In this document: in pieces, positions 29,970 through 39,677 of the stretch
Numbering within the stretch: the stretch's first letter is position 1
How the letters are laid out: each line of letters opens with the position of its first letter
Source of the DNA: Roseiarcus sp963835215
GTDB lineage: Bacteria; Pseudomonadota; Alphaproteobacteria; Rhizobiales; Beijerinckiaceae
Assembly (NCBI GenBank): GCA_963835215.1
Contig: CAWIES010000004.1
Location: 186,001-250,000, forward strand
DNA length: 64,000 bases
Direction: 5' to 3'
The notes under the pieces: generated by a model
Database searches by the model: none
What the model was told of the DNA's origin: nothing
Seen by the model: only the letters and a program-made list of their open reading frames with translations
Translations under genes and position numbers: made by a program

Positions 29970-31382
29970 TCACGCCACCGGCGCCGCCGCCTCGACCGCG
30001 AGACGCTGGCCGGAGACTTCGGCGCCCGCGTCGGGCTTGAGGCGCGCGAAGATCGCCAGCGAGCTGACCGTGATCAGCGCGACGACGGCGAAGCTCAGCG
30101 TCATGTCGCGCGGCTGCAACGTCGCGTCGCCAAGGCCCCAGCTGAGCCCCTGGACGCTGGCGGCCGCGACCGCGACGCCGACTGCCGACGACATCTGCTG
30201 CGCGACGCTGGCGAAGCTGGTGGCTCGGCTCATGCGCGCCTGCTCGATGTCGGCGTAGCCGAGCGCGTTGAGGGCGGTGAACTCGAGCGAGCGGAAAAAG
30301 CCGCCCGCGAGCAGCGCGACGAGCAGCAGCCAGTGCGGCGTCTGAGCGGTGAACAGGCCGTAGCTGGCGAGGAACACCGTCGAGACCGCGCCGTTGAGCA
30401 GCAGCACGCTGCGAAAGCCCCAACGCTTCAGGATCGAAGAGGCGGTGAATTTCATCAACATCGCCCCGGCCGCGGCGGCGAAGGTCAGCGAGCCCGACTG
30501 AAACGCGCTCAGACCGAAACCGATCTGCAGCAGCAACGGCAGCAGAAATGGAATCGCGCCGATGCCGACGCGGAAAATGAATCCGCCGACCACGCCGGCG
30601 AAGAAGGTGCGGGTCTTCAGCAGGCTAAGATCGATGATCGGATTGGGCTCGCGCTCCGCGTGACGCACGTAGAGCACGAGCAGCAACAGCCCGCCGACCG
30701 CCAGCGCGGCGGCGACCGGGCGCGGCACGAATGGCACGCCGATCACCGTCAGCCCGAACACCAGCGCGAGCAGCCCCACGCCCGACAGAAGGAAGCCGAC
30801 AAAGTCGAAGCGCGGCACTTCGAGCTCGCGGATGTTGCCGATGAACTTCAGCGCCAGGAGGACGCCGACGATCCCGATCGGCACGTTGATCCAGAAGATC
30901 CAGCGCCAGTGAAAATAGGTGGTGATGAAGCCGCCGAGCGGTGGCCCGACTACCGGGCCGATCAGCGCCGGCACGGTGAGATAGGCGAGCGCGTTGACCA
31001 TCTCGCTCTTAGGGATCGAGCGCAGCAGCACCAGCCTGCCAACCGGCACCATCATCGCCCCGCCGAGCCCCTGGAACACCCGCGCCGCGATCAGCGTCGG
31101 CAGGCTCGAGGACGCGCCGCACAGGATTGAGCCGACGGTGAAGACGACGATCGCCGAGCAGAAAACCGTGCGCGCGCCGAGCTGGTCGGCGACCCAGCCC
31201 GAGGCGGGAATGAACACCGCCAGCGTCAGCATGTAGGAGGTCAGCGCCAATTTCAGGACAATCGGATCCTCGCCGAGGTCGCGCGCGATCGCTGGCAGCG
31301 AGGTCGCCAGCACCGTGCCGTCCATGTTTTCCATGAACAGGGCGGTCGCGACGATGAAGGCGGTCAGGATGGCGGGGCGCAT
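29970..31382 (-). CDS. MFS transporter, DHA2 family (drug/H+ antiporter, 14 TM)
   Basis: A 470-residue membrane exporter starting MRPAILTAFIVATALFMENM. The sequence LDxTVxxxALP of DHA2 exporters is seen as MENMDGTVLATSLPAIARDL, with motif A GWVADQLGARTVF, motif C-like VPALIGPVVGPPLGGFI and 14 predicted helices. Family members expel drugs, bile-salt-like compounds or other toxic solutes. The frame is open well upstream of 31382 but in non-conserved sequence. It converges on rlmE with 4 bp between them and is divergent from the porin gene. Confidence 0.92.
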   Translation of the reverse strand: MRPAILTAFIVATALFMENMDGTVLATSLPAIARDLGEDPIVLKLALTSYMLTLAVFIPASGWVADQLGARTVFCSAIVVFTVGSILCGASSSLPTLIAARVFQGLGGAMMVPVGRLVLLRSIPKSEMVNALAYLTVPALIGPVVGPPLGGFITTYFHWRWIFWINVPIGIVGVLLALKFIGNIRELEVPRFDFVGFLLSGVGLLALVFGLTVIGVPFVPRPVAAALAVGGLLLLVLYVRHAEREPNPIIDLSLLKTRTFFAGVVGGFIFRVGIGAIPFLLPLLLQIGFGLSAFQSGSLTFAAAAGAMLMKFTASSILKRWGFRSVLLLNGAVSTVFLASYGLFTAQTPHWLLLVALLAGGFFRSLEFTALNALGYADIEQARMSRATSFASVAQQMSSAVGVAVAAASVQGLSWGLGDATLQPRDMTLSFAVVALITVSSLAIFARLKPDAGAEVSGQRLAVEAAAPVA

Positions 31383-31488
31383 GAGGGGATTCTGAGGGAC
31401 GCGGGCGTAATGGCGCCGTATCGCCATCGCCGCAAGTCGCGGGGGCGACACGCCGCAACGGCGGCCCTCACAATCGGGTGAGCGCCCC

Positions 31489-31516
31489 TTCCCCTCCCCC
31501 GCGAAGGGGGAGGGAA
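31489..31516. repeat. GC-rich palindromic element
   Basis: An imperfect palindrome in the divergent MFS/porin intergenic region. The left arm TTCCCCTCCCCC (31489-31500) is nearly the reverse complement of GGGGGAGGGAA (31506-31516), one base short. Elements of this CCCCTCCCC type are common dispersed extragenic palindromes in Rhizobiales genomes. Only one copy lies in this window, so its repeat status is inferred. Confidence 0.4.
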
Positions 31517-31699
31517 TTGCGTAGGCGAAGCTCGCCGCGTAACCCCTTTCACCCCTTCGAGGCCGCTTTTTTCTGTGGAGGGACGAAGTCGCAACGCTTG
31601 TATTGGTCGAGGACATGCGCCGCGCGCGCGGACTCAGTGGTAACTGAAATTGGGACATTGGCCGCGCGGCCAGAGACGATCGAAAAAGGCGCCCCAATA

Positions 31700-32554
31700 A
31701 TGGAAGCCTCGCTGGCGCGTAAGACGCTGGTCGCAGCCAGCGCCTTTATCGGGTTTGTGGGTTCCTCCGCCTTTGCGGATGAATTGAAGTCGCCTGCCCA
31801 CGATCCGGCAATCGACAATTGGAGTGGGCCCTATGTTGGCCTGATCGCGGGCGGCGCCGAAGGCCAGAGCTCAGCCACGAGTATTGTGGACTGCAACGCC
31901 TACGGATTTCTTTGTGATCCGACCCCCCATTATCCCCAGTATGGCGCGTTGATCGGCGCAACCGCGAGCGGATCAAAGTCTGAGGCCGCTTTTACCGCCG
32001 GCGTTTCGGCTGGTTACAATTGGCGTCTCGACAGGTTTGTCTATGGCGTGGAGGCCGACGCAACCTCGCTCCACTTCGACTTGACCGATCGCGGCAGCGG
32101 CGCATCGCTCAATCTGGGACTTACGAATCCCGGACCGGTCCCGGTGGTTTTCACCGCGGGCGCCGCCGCCGAAATCAACTGGCTTGCGACGCTGCGCGCC
32201 CGGGCTGGTTATCTCGTGTCGCCCGATGTCCTCGTCTTCGCGACGGGAGGTCTGGCGCTAACAAACCTATCCGTTTCGAACGTCTATACCGACAACTGGA
32301 TTTACAACGGCGGCGGCATTGGGGGCTCCAGAGCCGCGTCGAACGCGATCGGCTACGCCTTCGGGGGCGGCGCGGAATGGGCGATTGCTCGAGGCTGGAC
32401 GCTAAAGGCCGAGTATCTACGCGTTGACTTTGGTTCGCTGACCACGTCCGGCCCCATCTATCCGGCCCAATTCCCATCGAACGCGAACCCCTTCACCAGC
32501 TCTGCGGACTTGACCGTAAATCTGTTCAGGGTTGGCTTGAACCGCAGGTTTTGA
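31700..32554 (+). CDS. Outer-membrane beta-barrel protein (Omp25/Omp31-like porin)
   Basis: A 284-residue protein. The ATG at 31700 starts a signal peptide ending SSAFA-DELKSP. The mature part starts NWSGPYVGLIAGG, the typical first strand of the Omp_b-brl family, and ends in alternating aromatic/polar strands (AGYNWRLDRFVYGVEAD, LKAEYLRVDFG) closing with LNRRF, a C-terminal Phe as needed for outer-membrane insertion by BAM. The family includes Rhizobium RopB and Brucella Omp25/31. The role is likely structural or porin-like. Confidence 0.88.
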   Translation: MEASLARKTLVAASAFIGFVGSSAFADELKSPAHDPAIDNWSGPYVGLIAGGAEGQSSATSIVDCNAYGFLCDPTPHYPQYGALIGATASGSKSEAAFTAGVSAGYNWRLDRFVYGVEADATSLHFDLTDRGSGASLNLGLTNPGPVPVVFTAGAAAEINWLATLRARAGYLVSPDVLVFATGGLALTNLSVSNVYTDNWIYNGGGIGGSRAASNAIGYAFGGGAEWAIARGWTLKAEYLRVDFGSLTTSGPIYPAQFPSNANPFTSSADLTVNLFRVGLNRRF

Positions 32555-32752
32555 GCTCGGCGCCCGGCGCGCGCGACGTCTCTGCTCACGCGGGGGGCAA
32601 CTCCGTTGCCCCCGGGCGGGTTGGCTGGGCCATCCGCCGACCGCCCGACGTGAAGAAAGCTAGGAACTTCGCTTCGCCCATGTTAGGCAGCCGCGCCATG
32701 CGGCGGCGCCGAAAGCGTCCGCGATTCTCCAACCCCTCGGGGACGGCTCTTC

Positions 32753-34244
32753 ATGGCGATCTTGGAAAACACGACCTTTTCCGAAGGCTTGGCCTTCGAC
32801 GACGTGCTGCTGCGCCCCGGCCACAGCACGGTGATGCCAAGCGGCGTGGACATTGGCTCACGCCTGACGCGGACGATCCGCCTCAATCTGCCGATCATCT
32901 CTTCCGCCATGGACACGGTCACCGAGGCGCGGCTCGCCATCGCCATGGCCCAGGCGGGCGGAATCGGCGTCATCCACCGCAATCTCACGCCCGAACTGCA
33001 GGCGGAGGAGGTGCGCAAGGTCAAGCGCTTCGAGAGCGGCATGGTGATCGACCCGATCACGATCTTTCCCGAGGCGACGCTGGCCGACGCGTTGGCGGTG
33101 ATGCGCGGCTCGTCGATCTCCGGCATTCCGGTGGTCGAGCGCGGGCCGGACGGCAAGCCGGCGCGGCTCGTTGGCATTCTCACCAACCGCGACGTGCGCT
33201 TTGCCGACGATCCGCGCCAGCCGATCAGCGAATTGATGACCCGCAAGGTGATCACGGTCGGCGAAGGCGTCACCAAGGACGAAGCGCGCCGCCTGCTGCA
33301 CCAGCACCGCATCGAGAAGCTGGTGGTGGTCGACGAGGCGAGCCGCTGCGTCGGGCTGATCACGGTCAAGGACATCGAGAAAGCGACCGCCCATCCCGAC
33401 GCCGCCAAGGATGGCGATGGACGCTTGCGCGTCGCCGCGGCGACGACGGTCGGCGACAAGGGCTACGAGCGCGCCGAATTGCTGATGGAGGCGGGGGTCG
33501 ATTGCCTCGTCGTCGACACCGCCCACGGCCATTCCGAGCAGGTGCTCGAGCAGGTGCGGCGCATCCATCGCGCGACCAACAAGGTCGCGATCATCGCCGG
33601 CAATGTCGCCACCCGCGAGGGCGCGCAGGCTTTGATCGACGCGGGCGCCGACGCGATCAAGGTCGGCATCGGCCCCGGTTCGATCTGCACCACCCGCATC
33701 GTCGCCGGCGTCGGCGTGCCGCAGCTCTCGGCGATCCTCGAAGCGGCGGAGGCGGGCCGCAAAGCGGGCGTGCCGGTGATCGCGCGACGGGGGCATCAAA
33801 TATTCGGGCGACCTCGCCAAGGCGATCGCGGCGGGCGCCGATTGCGTGATGATCGGCTCGCTGCTGGCCGGCACCGACGAGAGCCCAGGCGAAGTGTTCC
33901 TCTATCAGGGGCGCTCCTACAAGAGCTATCGCGGCATGGGCTCGCTCAGCGCCATGGCGCAAGGCTCGGCCGACCGCTACTTCCAGCAGGACATCAAGGA
34001 TCAGATGAAGCTGGTGCCCGAAGGGGTCGAGGGCCAGGTGCCCTATCGCGGCCCCGCCGGCGCAATCCTGCATCAACTCGCCGGCGGCTTGCGGGCGGCG
34101 ATGGGCTATGTCGGCGCGGCGACCATCCCCGAATTGCAGGCGAAAGCGAAGTTCGTGCGCATCAGTTCGGCGGCCCTGCGCGAGAGCCACGTCCACGACG
34201 TCGCCATCACGCGCGAGAGCCCGAACTATCCGTCGGGGCAGTGA
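32753..34244 (+). pseudogene. guaB: IMP dehydrogenase, one frameshift as read
   Basis: Oxidises IMP to XMP, the first committed step to GMP. Frame one starts MAILENTTFSEGLAFDDVLL, includes two CBS domains (about residues 95-215, LMTRKVITVGEG) and the catalytic Cys in GPGSICTTRIVAGVG. At about 33783-33788 VIADGGIKYSG is broken: the bases GTGATCGCGCGACGGGGGC contain one extra base. The C-terminal part then continues from GDLAKAIAAGADCVMIGSLLAG to SPNYPSGQ. Without the extra base the product is 496 residues, the normal length. As guaB is needed for GMP synthesis, a base-call error is the likelier cause. Confidence 0.93.
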
Positions 34245-34254
34245 GGGGCGCGGC

Positions 34255-35107
34255 CTACAGCGCGCTGACGCCCTGATGCCCCCCAGTGAACGGCACGAAA
34301 TTCTGGATTTGGCCGTAGTAGATGTCGCTGCGCACGGCGGTGAGCGCGCCGTCTGGATTGGTTTTCTTCAGCACCTTCAAGCACGTGCTGCGCGCCCGGC
34401 GGCCCGACCGGAATGACCATGATCCCGTCGGGCTTCATCTGCTGTAACAGAGGCGGGGGAACGTGGTCGATGCCGCAGGTGACGATGATCTTGTCGAACG
34501 GCGCCTCATCCGCCCAGCCATAATAGCCGTCGGCGTTCTTGGTGGTGATCGCCGCGTATTCGTTATAGCCGCGCGCGATCAGCGAGTCGTAGAGCGCGCG
34601 GGTGCGCTGGGCGAGCGGCGCGATGATCTCGATCGAGAAGACATTGGGCGTCAGGTTCGACAGCACCGCGCTCTGGTATCCCGAGCCGGTGCCGATCTCG
34701 AGCACCTTGTCGCTGCGCTTGATCGCCAGCGTGTCGGTCATCCGGCAGACGCTGTGCGGGCCGGTGATCGTCACGCCAAAGCCGATGTTGAGAAAATGCC
34801 CCTCGTAGGCGCGCGCAAGATTGTCGTGGGTGACGAACTCCTCGCGCGGCGTCATCAGATAGGCGCGCGTCGTCTCAGCGTCCCAGAGATCCTTGCCGGC
34901 GACCAGCTTGAGGTAGCGGTCGTAGCGCTGGCCGAGGAAATTGGCGTCCTCGCCGCGGTTCTTGACCATCCAGGCGACAAACGCCTCCCGGCTCGAGGTC
35001 GGCGGCGAAGCGCCCCAATCGTAGGGCGCGGGCGTGTTGGCGCGCGCGCCCCGCAGCGGCAGCGCCGCGATCGCCGCGCCCAAGACCAACGATCGTCGAC
35101 TCAACAT
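34255..35107 (-). pseudogene. pcm: Tat-exported protein-L-isoaspartate O-methyltransferase-like protein, one frameshift as read
   Basis: A SAM-dependent methyltransferase that marks isoaspartyl residues for repair. The N-terminus MLSRRSLVLGAAIAALPL is a twin-arginine signal, so the enzyme should be periplasmic. The SAM motif is VLEIGTGSGYQSAVLS, and the family segments VFSIEIIAPLA and DKIIVTCGIDHVP follow. Near 34383-34385 one extra T shifts the frame: the last 40 residues (VLKKTNPDGALTAV to GVSAL) are in another frame. Corrected length is about 283 residues. It converges on guaB. Confidence 0.85.
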
Positions 35108-35224
35108 CCCCGAACCCCCCAGTTCGCGAAACGGGCCTCAAGCTAGCGCGCGGCTGCGAATTCCCCAACCGTCGAAGCGCGCAGCCGTTTTGCTTCTCCC
35201 GGCCGCACGCGCTAAAGGGGCGCC

Positions 35225-36527
35225 ATGACCCCTGCCGCCCGCGTCGCCGCCGCCATCGAAGTGCTCGCCGACATCGAAGACCGCCGCCGTCCGGCGGCCG
35301 ACGCGCTGAAGGACTGGGGCCTCGCGCATCGCTTCGCCGGCTCGGGCGACCGCGCCGCCATCGCCAGCCTGGTCTACGACGCGCTGCGCCGCAAAGCCTC
35401 GTCCGCCTGGATCATGGGCGAGACCAGCCCGCGCGCCGAGATGCTCGGCGCGCTGAAGCAATTGCGCGGCCTTGGCGATCGACGAGATCGCCGCGCTGTT
35501 CACCGGCGAGGGCCACGCGCCGCCGCCGCTCACCGACGCCGAGCGCGAGCGGCTGAACGAAGGCGATCTCGCCGACGCGCCCGCCCATGTGCGCGGCGAC
35601 TATCCCGAATGGCTGGCGCCGGCCTTCGCCGAGAGCTTCGGCGGCGACGGCGGTCGAGGAGGGCAGGGCGCTCGCCGAGCGCGCGCCGGTCGACCTGCGC
35701 GTCAACACGCTGAAATGGAGCCGCGAGCGCGCGCTCGCGGCGCTCGCCCATCTCGACGCCCAGCCGACGCCGCTGTCGCCGGTCGGCCTGCGCATCGCCG
35801 TTCGCCCCGACGGGCGCGGCCCGGCGCTCTCGGCCGAGCCGGCCTATGTCAAAGGGCTCGTCGAGGTGCAGGACGAGGGCTCGCAGCTCGCGGCGCTGCT
35901 CAGCGGCGCCAAGCCCGGCATGCAGGTGCTCGACCTTTGCGCCGGCGCCGGCGGCAAGACGCTGGCGCTCGCCGCAATGCTGGACAACCAGGGCCAGGTC
36001 TACGCGACCGACACCGACGGGCGGCGCCTCGCGCCGATCTTCGCGCGGCTCGAGCGCTCGGGCGCGCGCAACGTGCAGGTGCGCGCGCCGCGCGGGCGCA
36101 CGGACATCCTCTCCGATCTTGCCGGCCGCTGCGATCTCGTCTTCGTCGACGCGCCCTGCACCGGCTCGGGCGCCTGGCGGCGCAATCCCGACGCCAAATG
36201 GCGCGATGCGCCCCGGCGCGCTGGAGACAGCGCATCAAGGATCAGATCGAGGCGCTCGAGAACGCGGCGCGCTTCGTCAAGCCGGGCGGCCGGCTCGTCT
36301 ACGTCACCTGCTCGGTGCTGAAGGCCGAGAACGAGGATCGGGTCGCCGCGTTCCTGGCCGCTCACGATGACTTCCTGCCGCTCGACGCGGCGCAGATGGC
36401 GCGAGCGGCTGCGATCTGCCGGCGCTCGCCGAGCATGCCTCGCCGCTCGGCGCGGGCCTGCGCCTCAGCCCGCTGCGGACCGGCACCGACGGCGTTTTAT
36501 GTCGCGGCGCTGACGCGTTCGGCCTGA
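35225..36527 (+). pseudogene. rsmB: RsmB/NOP-family rRNA cytosine-C5 methyltransferase, about five to seven frameshifts as read
   Basis: Fragments in all three frames line up in order as one RsmB/Sun-like enzyme of about 430 residues. The NusB-like N-terminus starts MTPAARVAAAIEVLADIED. The SAM motif is VLDLCAGAGGKTLALAAML, the first catalytic Cys DAPCTGSGAWRRNPD, and the second VTCSVLKAEN. The frame changes near 35480, 35655, 36203, 36232, 36410 and 36490. Those I could resolve are single inserted bases (for example CGCGATG for CGCATG). The intact motifs suggest sequencing error, not decay. The C-terminus ends FYVAALTRSA. Confidence 0.8.
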
Positions 36528-36619
36528 GGCGTCGCCGCTCTGGTCGGCTCGCCTGCGCGTGTCTATATTCGGTCAAGGATCAATCCGCGCGGTGAATGGG
36601 CCACCGCCGCAGGAGCTGC

Positions 36620-37598
36620 ATGACCGTTCTCATCGATAACGCCGCCGCGGCCGCGCCATCCCGAAAAGGCGCATCGGCCCGATCAGCCGGTCGCGCGCAA
36701 GCCCGCCTGGATCCGCGTCCAGGGCGCCGGGCTCGCGCCGGGCTTCGCCGCGACCAGCGCGCATCGTGCGCGAGCACAAGCTCGTCACCGTCTGCGAGGA
36801 GGCGCGCTGCCCCAACATCGGCGAGTGCTGGGAGAAGAAGCACGCGACCTTCATGATCATGGGCGAGACCTGCACGCGCGCCTGCGCGTTCTGCAACGTG
36901 CGCACCGGGCTGCCGGGCGCGCTCGACGCGGCCGAGCCCGAGCGCGTCGCCGACGCCGTCGCCAAGCTCGGCCTCGCCCATGTCGTGGTGACCTCGGTCG
37001 ACCGCGACGATCTCGCCGACGGCGGCGCCGAGCATTTCGCCCGCACGATCCGCGCCATCCGCGCCGCTCGCCCGAGACCACGATCGAGGTGCTGACGCCG
37101 GACTTCCTGCGCAAAGACGGCGCGCTCGAGATCGTCGTCGCCGCGAGGCCCGACGTCTTCAACCACAATCTCGAAACCGTGCCGTCGAAATATCTGACCG
37201 TGCGGCCGGGCGCGCGCTATTTCCATTCGCTGCGCCTGTTGCAGCGCGCGAAGGAGCTCGATCCGACGCTGTTCACCAAGTCCGGCATCATGGTCGGCCT
37301 CGGCGAGACGCGCAACGAAGTGCTGCAGCTGATGGACGACCTGCGCAGCGCCGACGTCGATTTCCTCACCATCGGCCAATATCTGCAGCCGACGCCCAAG
37401 CATCATCCGGTGATGCGTTTCGTCACGCCGGAGGAATTCGCCGTCTTACGCGACGATCGGCGCCGCCAAGGGCTTTCTGCTGGTCTCCGCGACGCCGCTG
37501 ACGCGCTCCTCGCACCACGCCGGCGAGGATTTCGCCCGCCTCAAGGCCCGCCGCCAGGCTCGCGCCATTCTATTGACCCTGCCGGGTCGAGGCTGTAG
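36620..37598 (+). pseudogene. lipA: Lipoyl synthase LipA, about four frameshifts as read
   Basis: A radical-SAM enzyme that inserts two sulfurs into protein-bound octanoate. The start MTVLIDNAAAAAP (RBS AGGAGC) breaks near 36655. The segments HPEKAHRPDQPVARKPAWIR, then (after a shift near 36765) HKLVTVCEEARCPNIGECW with the auxiliary-cluster CxxxxCxxxxxC, GETCTRACAFCNV (radical-SAM CxxxCxxC) and VVTSVDRDDLADGGA follow. After a shift near 37073, TTIEVLTPDFL to VTPEEFAVLR is in a third frame; a last shift near 37452 leads to GFLLVSATPLTRSSHHAGEDF. The exact 3' end is uncertain. LipA is usually essential, so these are probably errors. Confidence 0.88.
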
Positions 37599-37622
37599 GC
37601 ACAGGACGCCCTCAGGCAGGGC

Positions 37623-37698
37623 GAGCGCGTAGCTCAATCGGTAGAGCATCTGACTTTTAATCAGAGGGTCGTGGGTTCGAGTCCCACCGCGCTCACCA
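37623..37698 (+). tRNA. tRNA-Lys (anticodon TTT)
   Basis: A 76-nt cloverleaf including CCA. The acceptor GAGCGCG pairs with CGCGCTC, the D arm is AGCTCAATCGGTAGAGC, the anticodon arm CTGACTTTTAATCAG gives TTT, and the T arm GTGGGTTCGAGTCCCAC is canonical. It reads AAA and AAG. It lies directly downstream of lipA. Confidence 0.96.
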
Positions 37699-37797
37699 AT
37701 CATATCAATGGATTATGTTGGTGTTCGGCTTGGTGAAATGCCTAGCCTTCGAGCCCGTGGGCCCCGTCCGGGCCTTACAGCATCAGGGAGACCCCGG

Positions 37798-38292
37798 ATG
37801 AAACGATCTTTGATCGCTGTGGCGGCATTGCTCGCGCTTGCACTGCCGGCGGCGCAGGCGGCTGCCGAGCCCATCGGCAAAGCCGACATTCAGCGATGGA
37901 CCGACGCCTGGAATAGCCATGACATCGACAAGGTTGACGCTCTCTTCTCGCGAGACATCACCATCTACCAGCCCGAGAATCCGAAGCCCTTGGGGAGGGA
38001 CGGCCTACGCGGTTTCTTTTCGATGATCTTCAAGGCCTATCCCGATTTCCACATCGTGGTTGAGGATGCGCTGATCGACGGCTCGAAGGCGGCAACGTTC
38101 GAGCGCGTCACCGGGACCTGGAGCGGTCCCTTCACCGACCCGACCAGCGGCAAGACCACGCCCGGCAACGGCCGCGCCTTCGACCATCCGGGCGTTATGT
38201 ACCTGGTCTACAATCCAGACCATTCGATCAACGAAGTCCGCATCTTCTGGGACCGGCTAACGGTCGATCAGCAGCTCGGCATAACGCCGTGA
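37798..38292 (+). CDS. Secreted SnoaL-like (NTF2-fold) protein
   Basis: A 164-residue protein with a signal peptide (MKRSLIAVAALLALALPAAQA). The NTF2/SnoaL-like domain has WTDAWNSHDIDKVDALFSRDITIYQPEN, GLRGFFSMIFKAYPDFHIVVED, ATFERVTGTWSG and VMYLVYNPDHSINEVRIFWDR, the usual cone-shaped fold. Members include cyclases, isomerases and proteins without known activity; substrate unknown. The frame opens further upstream but the ATG at 37798 starts the signal peptide. It is preceded by AGGGAG. Confidence 0.82.
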   Translation: MKRSLIAVAALLALALPAAQAAAEPIGKADIQRWTDAWNSHDIDKVDALFSRDITIYQPENPKPLGRDGLRGFFSMIFKAYPDFHIVVEDALIDGSKAATFERVTGTWSGPFTDPTSGKTTPGNGRAFDHPGVMYLVYNPDHSINEVRIFWDRLTVDQQLGITP

Positions 38293-38361
38293 GCGCCGCC
38301 TGTGGGATCGTCACAAAGGGACTGCCTAACAGACGCAAGTGGTCTGGCTCACTGGGAGCGC

Positions 38362-38562
38362 TCACGATCGGATCGACATTGACGCCGAATGCCATGCCCT
38401 GGTCTCCAACGAACCGTCCGCGTTACCCTTGAGCTGCGCGATCTTCTGCGCGCTTGCGGCGTCGCCCTTGATGAAGAACAGCGCCGGCCAAAACAGGGCG
38501 ACGCCGACGCCGGTCGCCACAGCATCGTTGGTTGCTTTTTGGCCTTGGGCGCCGCTCGCCAC
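38362..38562 (-). pseudogene. C-terminal remnant of a small conserved lipoprotein
   Basis: The frame reads GAQGQKATNDAVATGVGVALFWPALFF, then GDAASAQKIAQLKG, which resembles the C-terminal half of a widespread small lipoprotein family in proteobacteria (glycine-zipper-like hydrophobic stretch, then an A/S-x-x-L-A-x-L-K-G segment). No start codon with a signal peptide precedes it: the same frame meets a TGA at 38635-38637. The N-terminal lipobox part is missing. Recognition of the family is from memory and not checked. Confidence 0.4.
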
Positions 38563-38634
38563 AGTCGCCCGCGCGAGATGTCTGCCGATCGTGTCGCGCA
38601 GCCAGCGACGATCCGGCGAGGATCGCGGCGCGCA

Positions 38635-38775
38635 TCAGATGCCCGAGCCCATGAGCGCGCATTGCGCGTTGGCGCCGCTCCCGGAAATCCAAACCGGCTC
38701 ATAGAGTTTGTTCTGCACGATGGTGATCGCGGTCGTCAGTCCGTTGATCGAGCCGCCGGAGACAGCACGATTGCT
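38635..38775 (-). pseudogene. C-terminal fragment of an unidentified protein
   Basis: A 46-codon stretch without start codon, open from after a TAA at 38776-38778 to a TGA at 38635-38637. It encodes SNRAVSGGSINGLTTAITIV, then QNKLYEPVWISGSGANAQC and ALMGSGI. The codon choice is like real genes. It is probably the tail of a gene whose beginning has been lost. With the lipoprotein remnant beside it, this 0.5-kb gap (38293-38823) looks like a decayed region. Confidence 0.3.
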
Positions 38776-38823
38776 TTAAAGTCTTCCCCGACAATGCAGC
38801 GATTCGTTGGCTGGGGTTAGGCT

Positions 38824-39567
38824 CTGGAAAGCTCTCTCTATCTTCCCGTCAAATGCTTCCTCGAAGACCGCGGTTTTGTGGTCAAGGGCGAGGTGGGCAA
38901 CTGCGATCTCGTGGCGCTCAAAGAAGGCGAAGCGCCTTTAGTTGTAATTGGCGAACTCAAGCTTTCCTTCAATCTTGAGCTCGTTCTTCAAGCTGTCGAT
39001 CGCGCCGCTTCTGCGGACGAAGTGTGGATCGCGGCGAAGTTATCGGCGCCGGGGAAAGGCCGCGAAGGCGACGCGCGCTTTCGCAACCTCTGCCGACGGT
39101 TGGGCTTCGGCATGCTGGGGGTCTCGCCGAGCGGCGAGGTCTCGATCATCGTATCGCCAATTTCGCCCATGCCTCGCAAGGACGCTCGGCGCAGATCGAA
39201 GCTCATCGACGAGCATCGCAAACGGATTGGCGATCCCGCGGTCGGCGGGGGATCGCGCCAGCCGATCATGACCGCCTATCGCCAACGCGCGCTCGCTTGT
39301 GCCGCCGCACTTGCCAATGGCGCGAGCCGGCCGCGAGATCTCAGGCCGATTGCTGCGGACGCCCCTTCGATCTTGCGGCGAAACGTCTATGGTTGGTTCA
39401 GGCGGCTGGAGCGCGGCGCCTACGCCCTGACAGCGGATGGGGAGAAAGCCTTGGCGCGATGGCCGCAGTCGCCCAGCGCTATCGACGGCGTTGTCCCCTC
39501 GGTTGCTTCAGCGGCCGCGATGGGGCGGCTCACCGTTGCGCGATCCGTGCGACCGCCCGCCGGATAG
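38824..39567 (+). CDS. DUF2161 family protein (putative PD-(D/E)XK phosphodiesterase)
   Basis: The translated sequence fits the DUF2161 family: LESSLYLPVKCFLEDRGF, VKGEVGNCDLVALKEGEAP, ELKLSFNLELVLQAVDRAASADEVW, RRLGFGMLGVS and GGGSRQPIMTAYRQRALACAAAL. The E-LK core with an upstream Asp (NCDLV) suggests a nuclease-type fold; function is unproven. The start is odd: an in-frame TAG at 38818-38820 precedes it, and no ATG or TTG lies before the conserved part. CTG at 38824 would be the only full-length start; the GTG at 38878 removes about 18 conserved residues. Confidence 0.75.
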   Translation: MESSLYLPVKCFLEDRGFVVKGEVGNCDLVALKEGEAPLVVIGELKLSFNLELVLQAVDRAASADEVWIAAKLSAPGKGREGDARFRNLCRRLGFGMLGVSPSGEVSIIVSPISPMPRKDARRRSKLIDEHRKRIGDPAVGGGSRQPIMTAYRQRALACAAALANGASRPRDLRPIAADAPSILRRNVYGWFRRLERGAYALTADGEKALARWPQSPSAIDGVVPSVASAAAMGRLTVARSVRPPAG

Positions 39568-39677
39568 GGACACCGACGAAGATCGCGCTCGCGGCTTGGG
39601 GGTTACGGAAGCCCTTCGAACGGTCCCTTCTGGCGTTGACGAGGCGGTGAATGCGCTGACGCAGCGATTGCTTTCGG

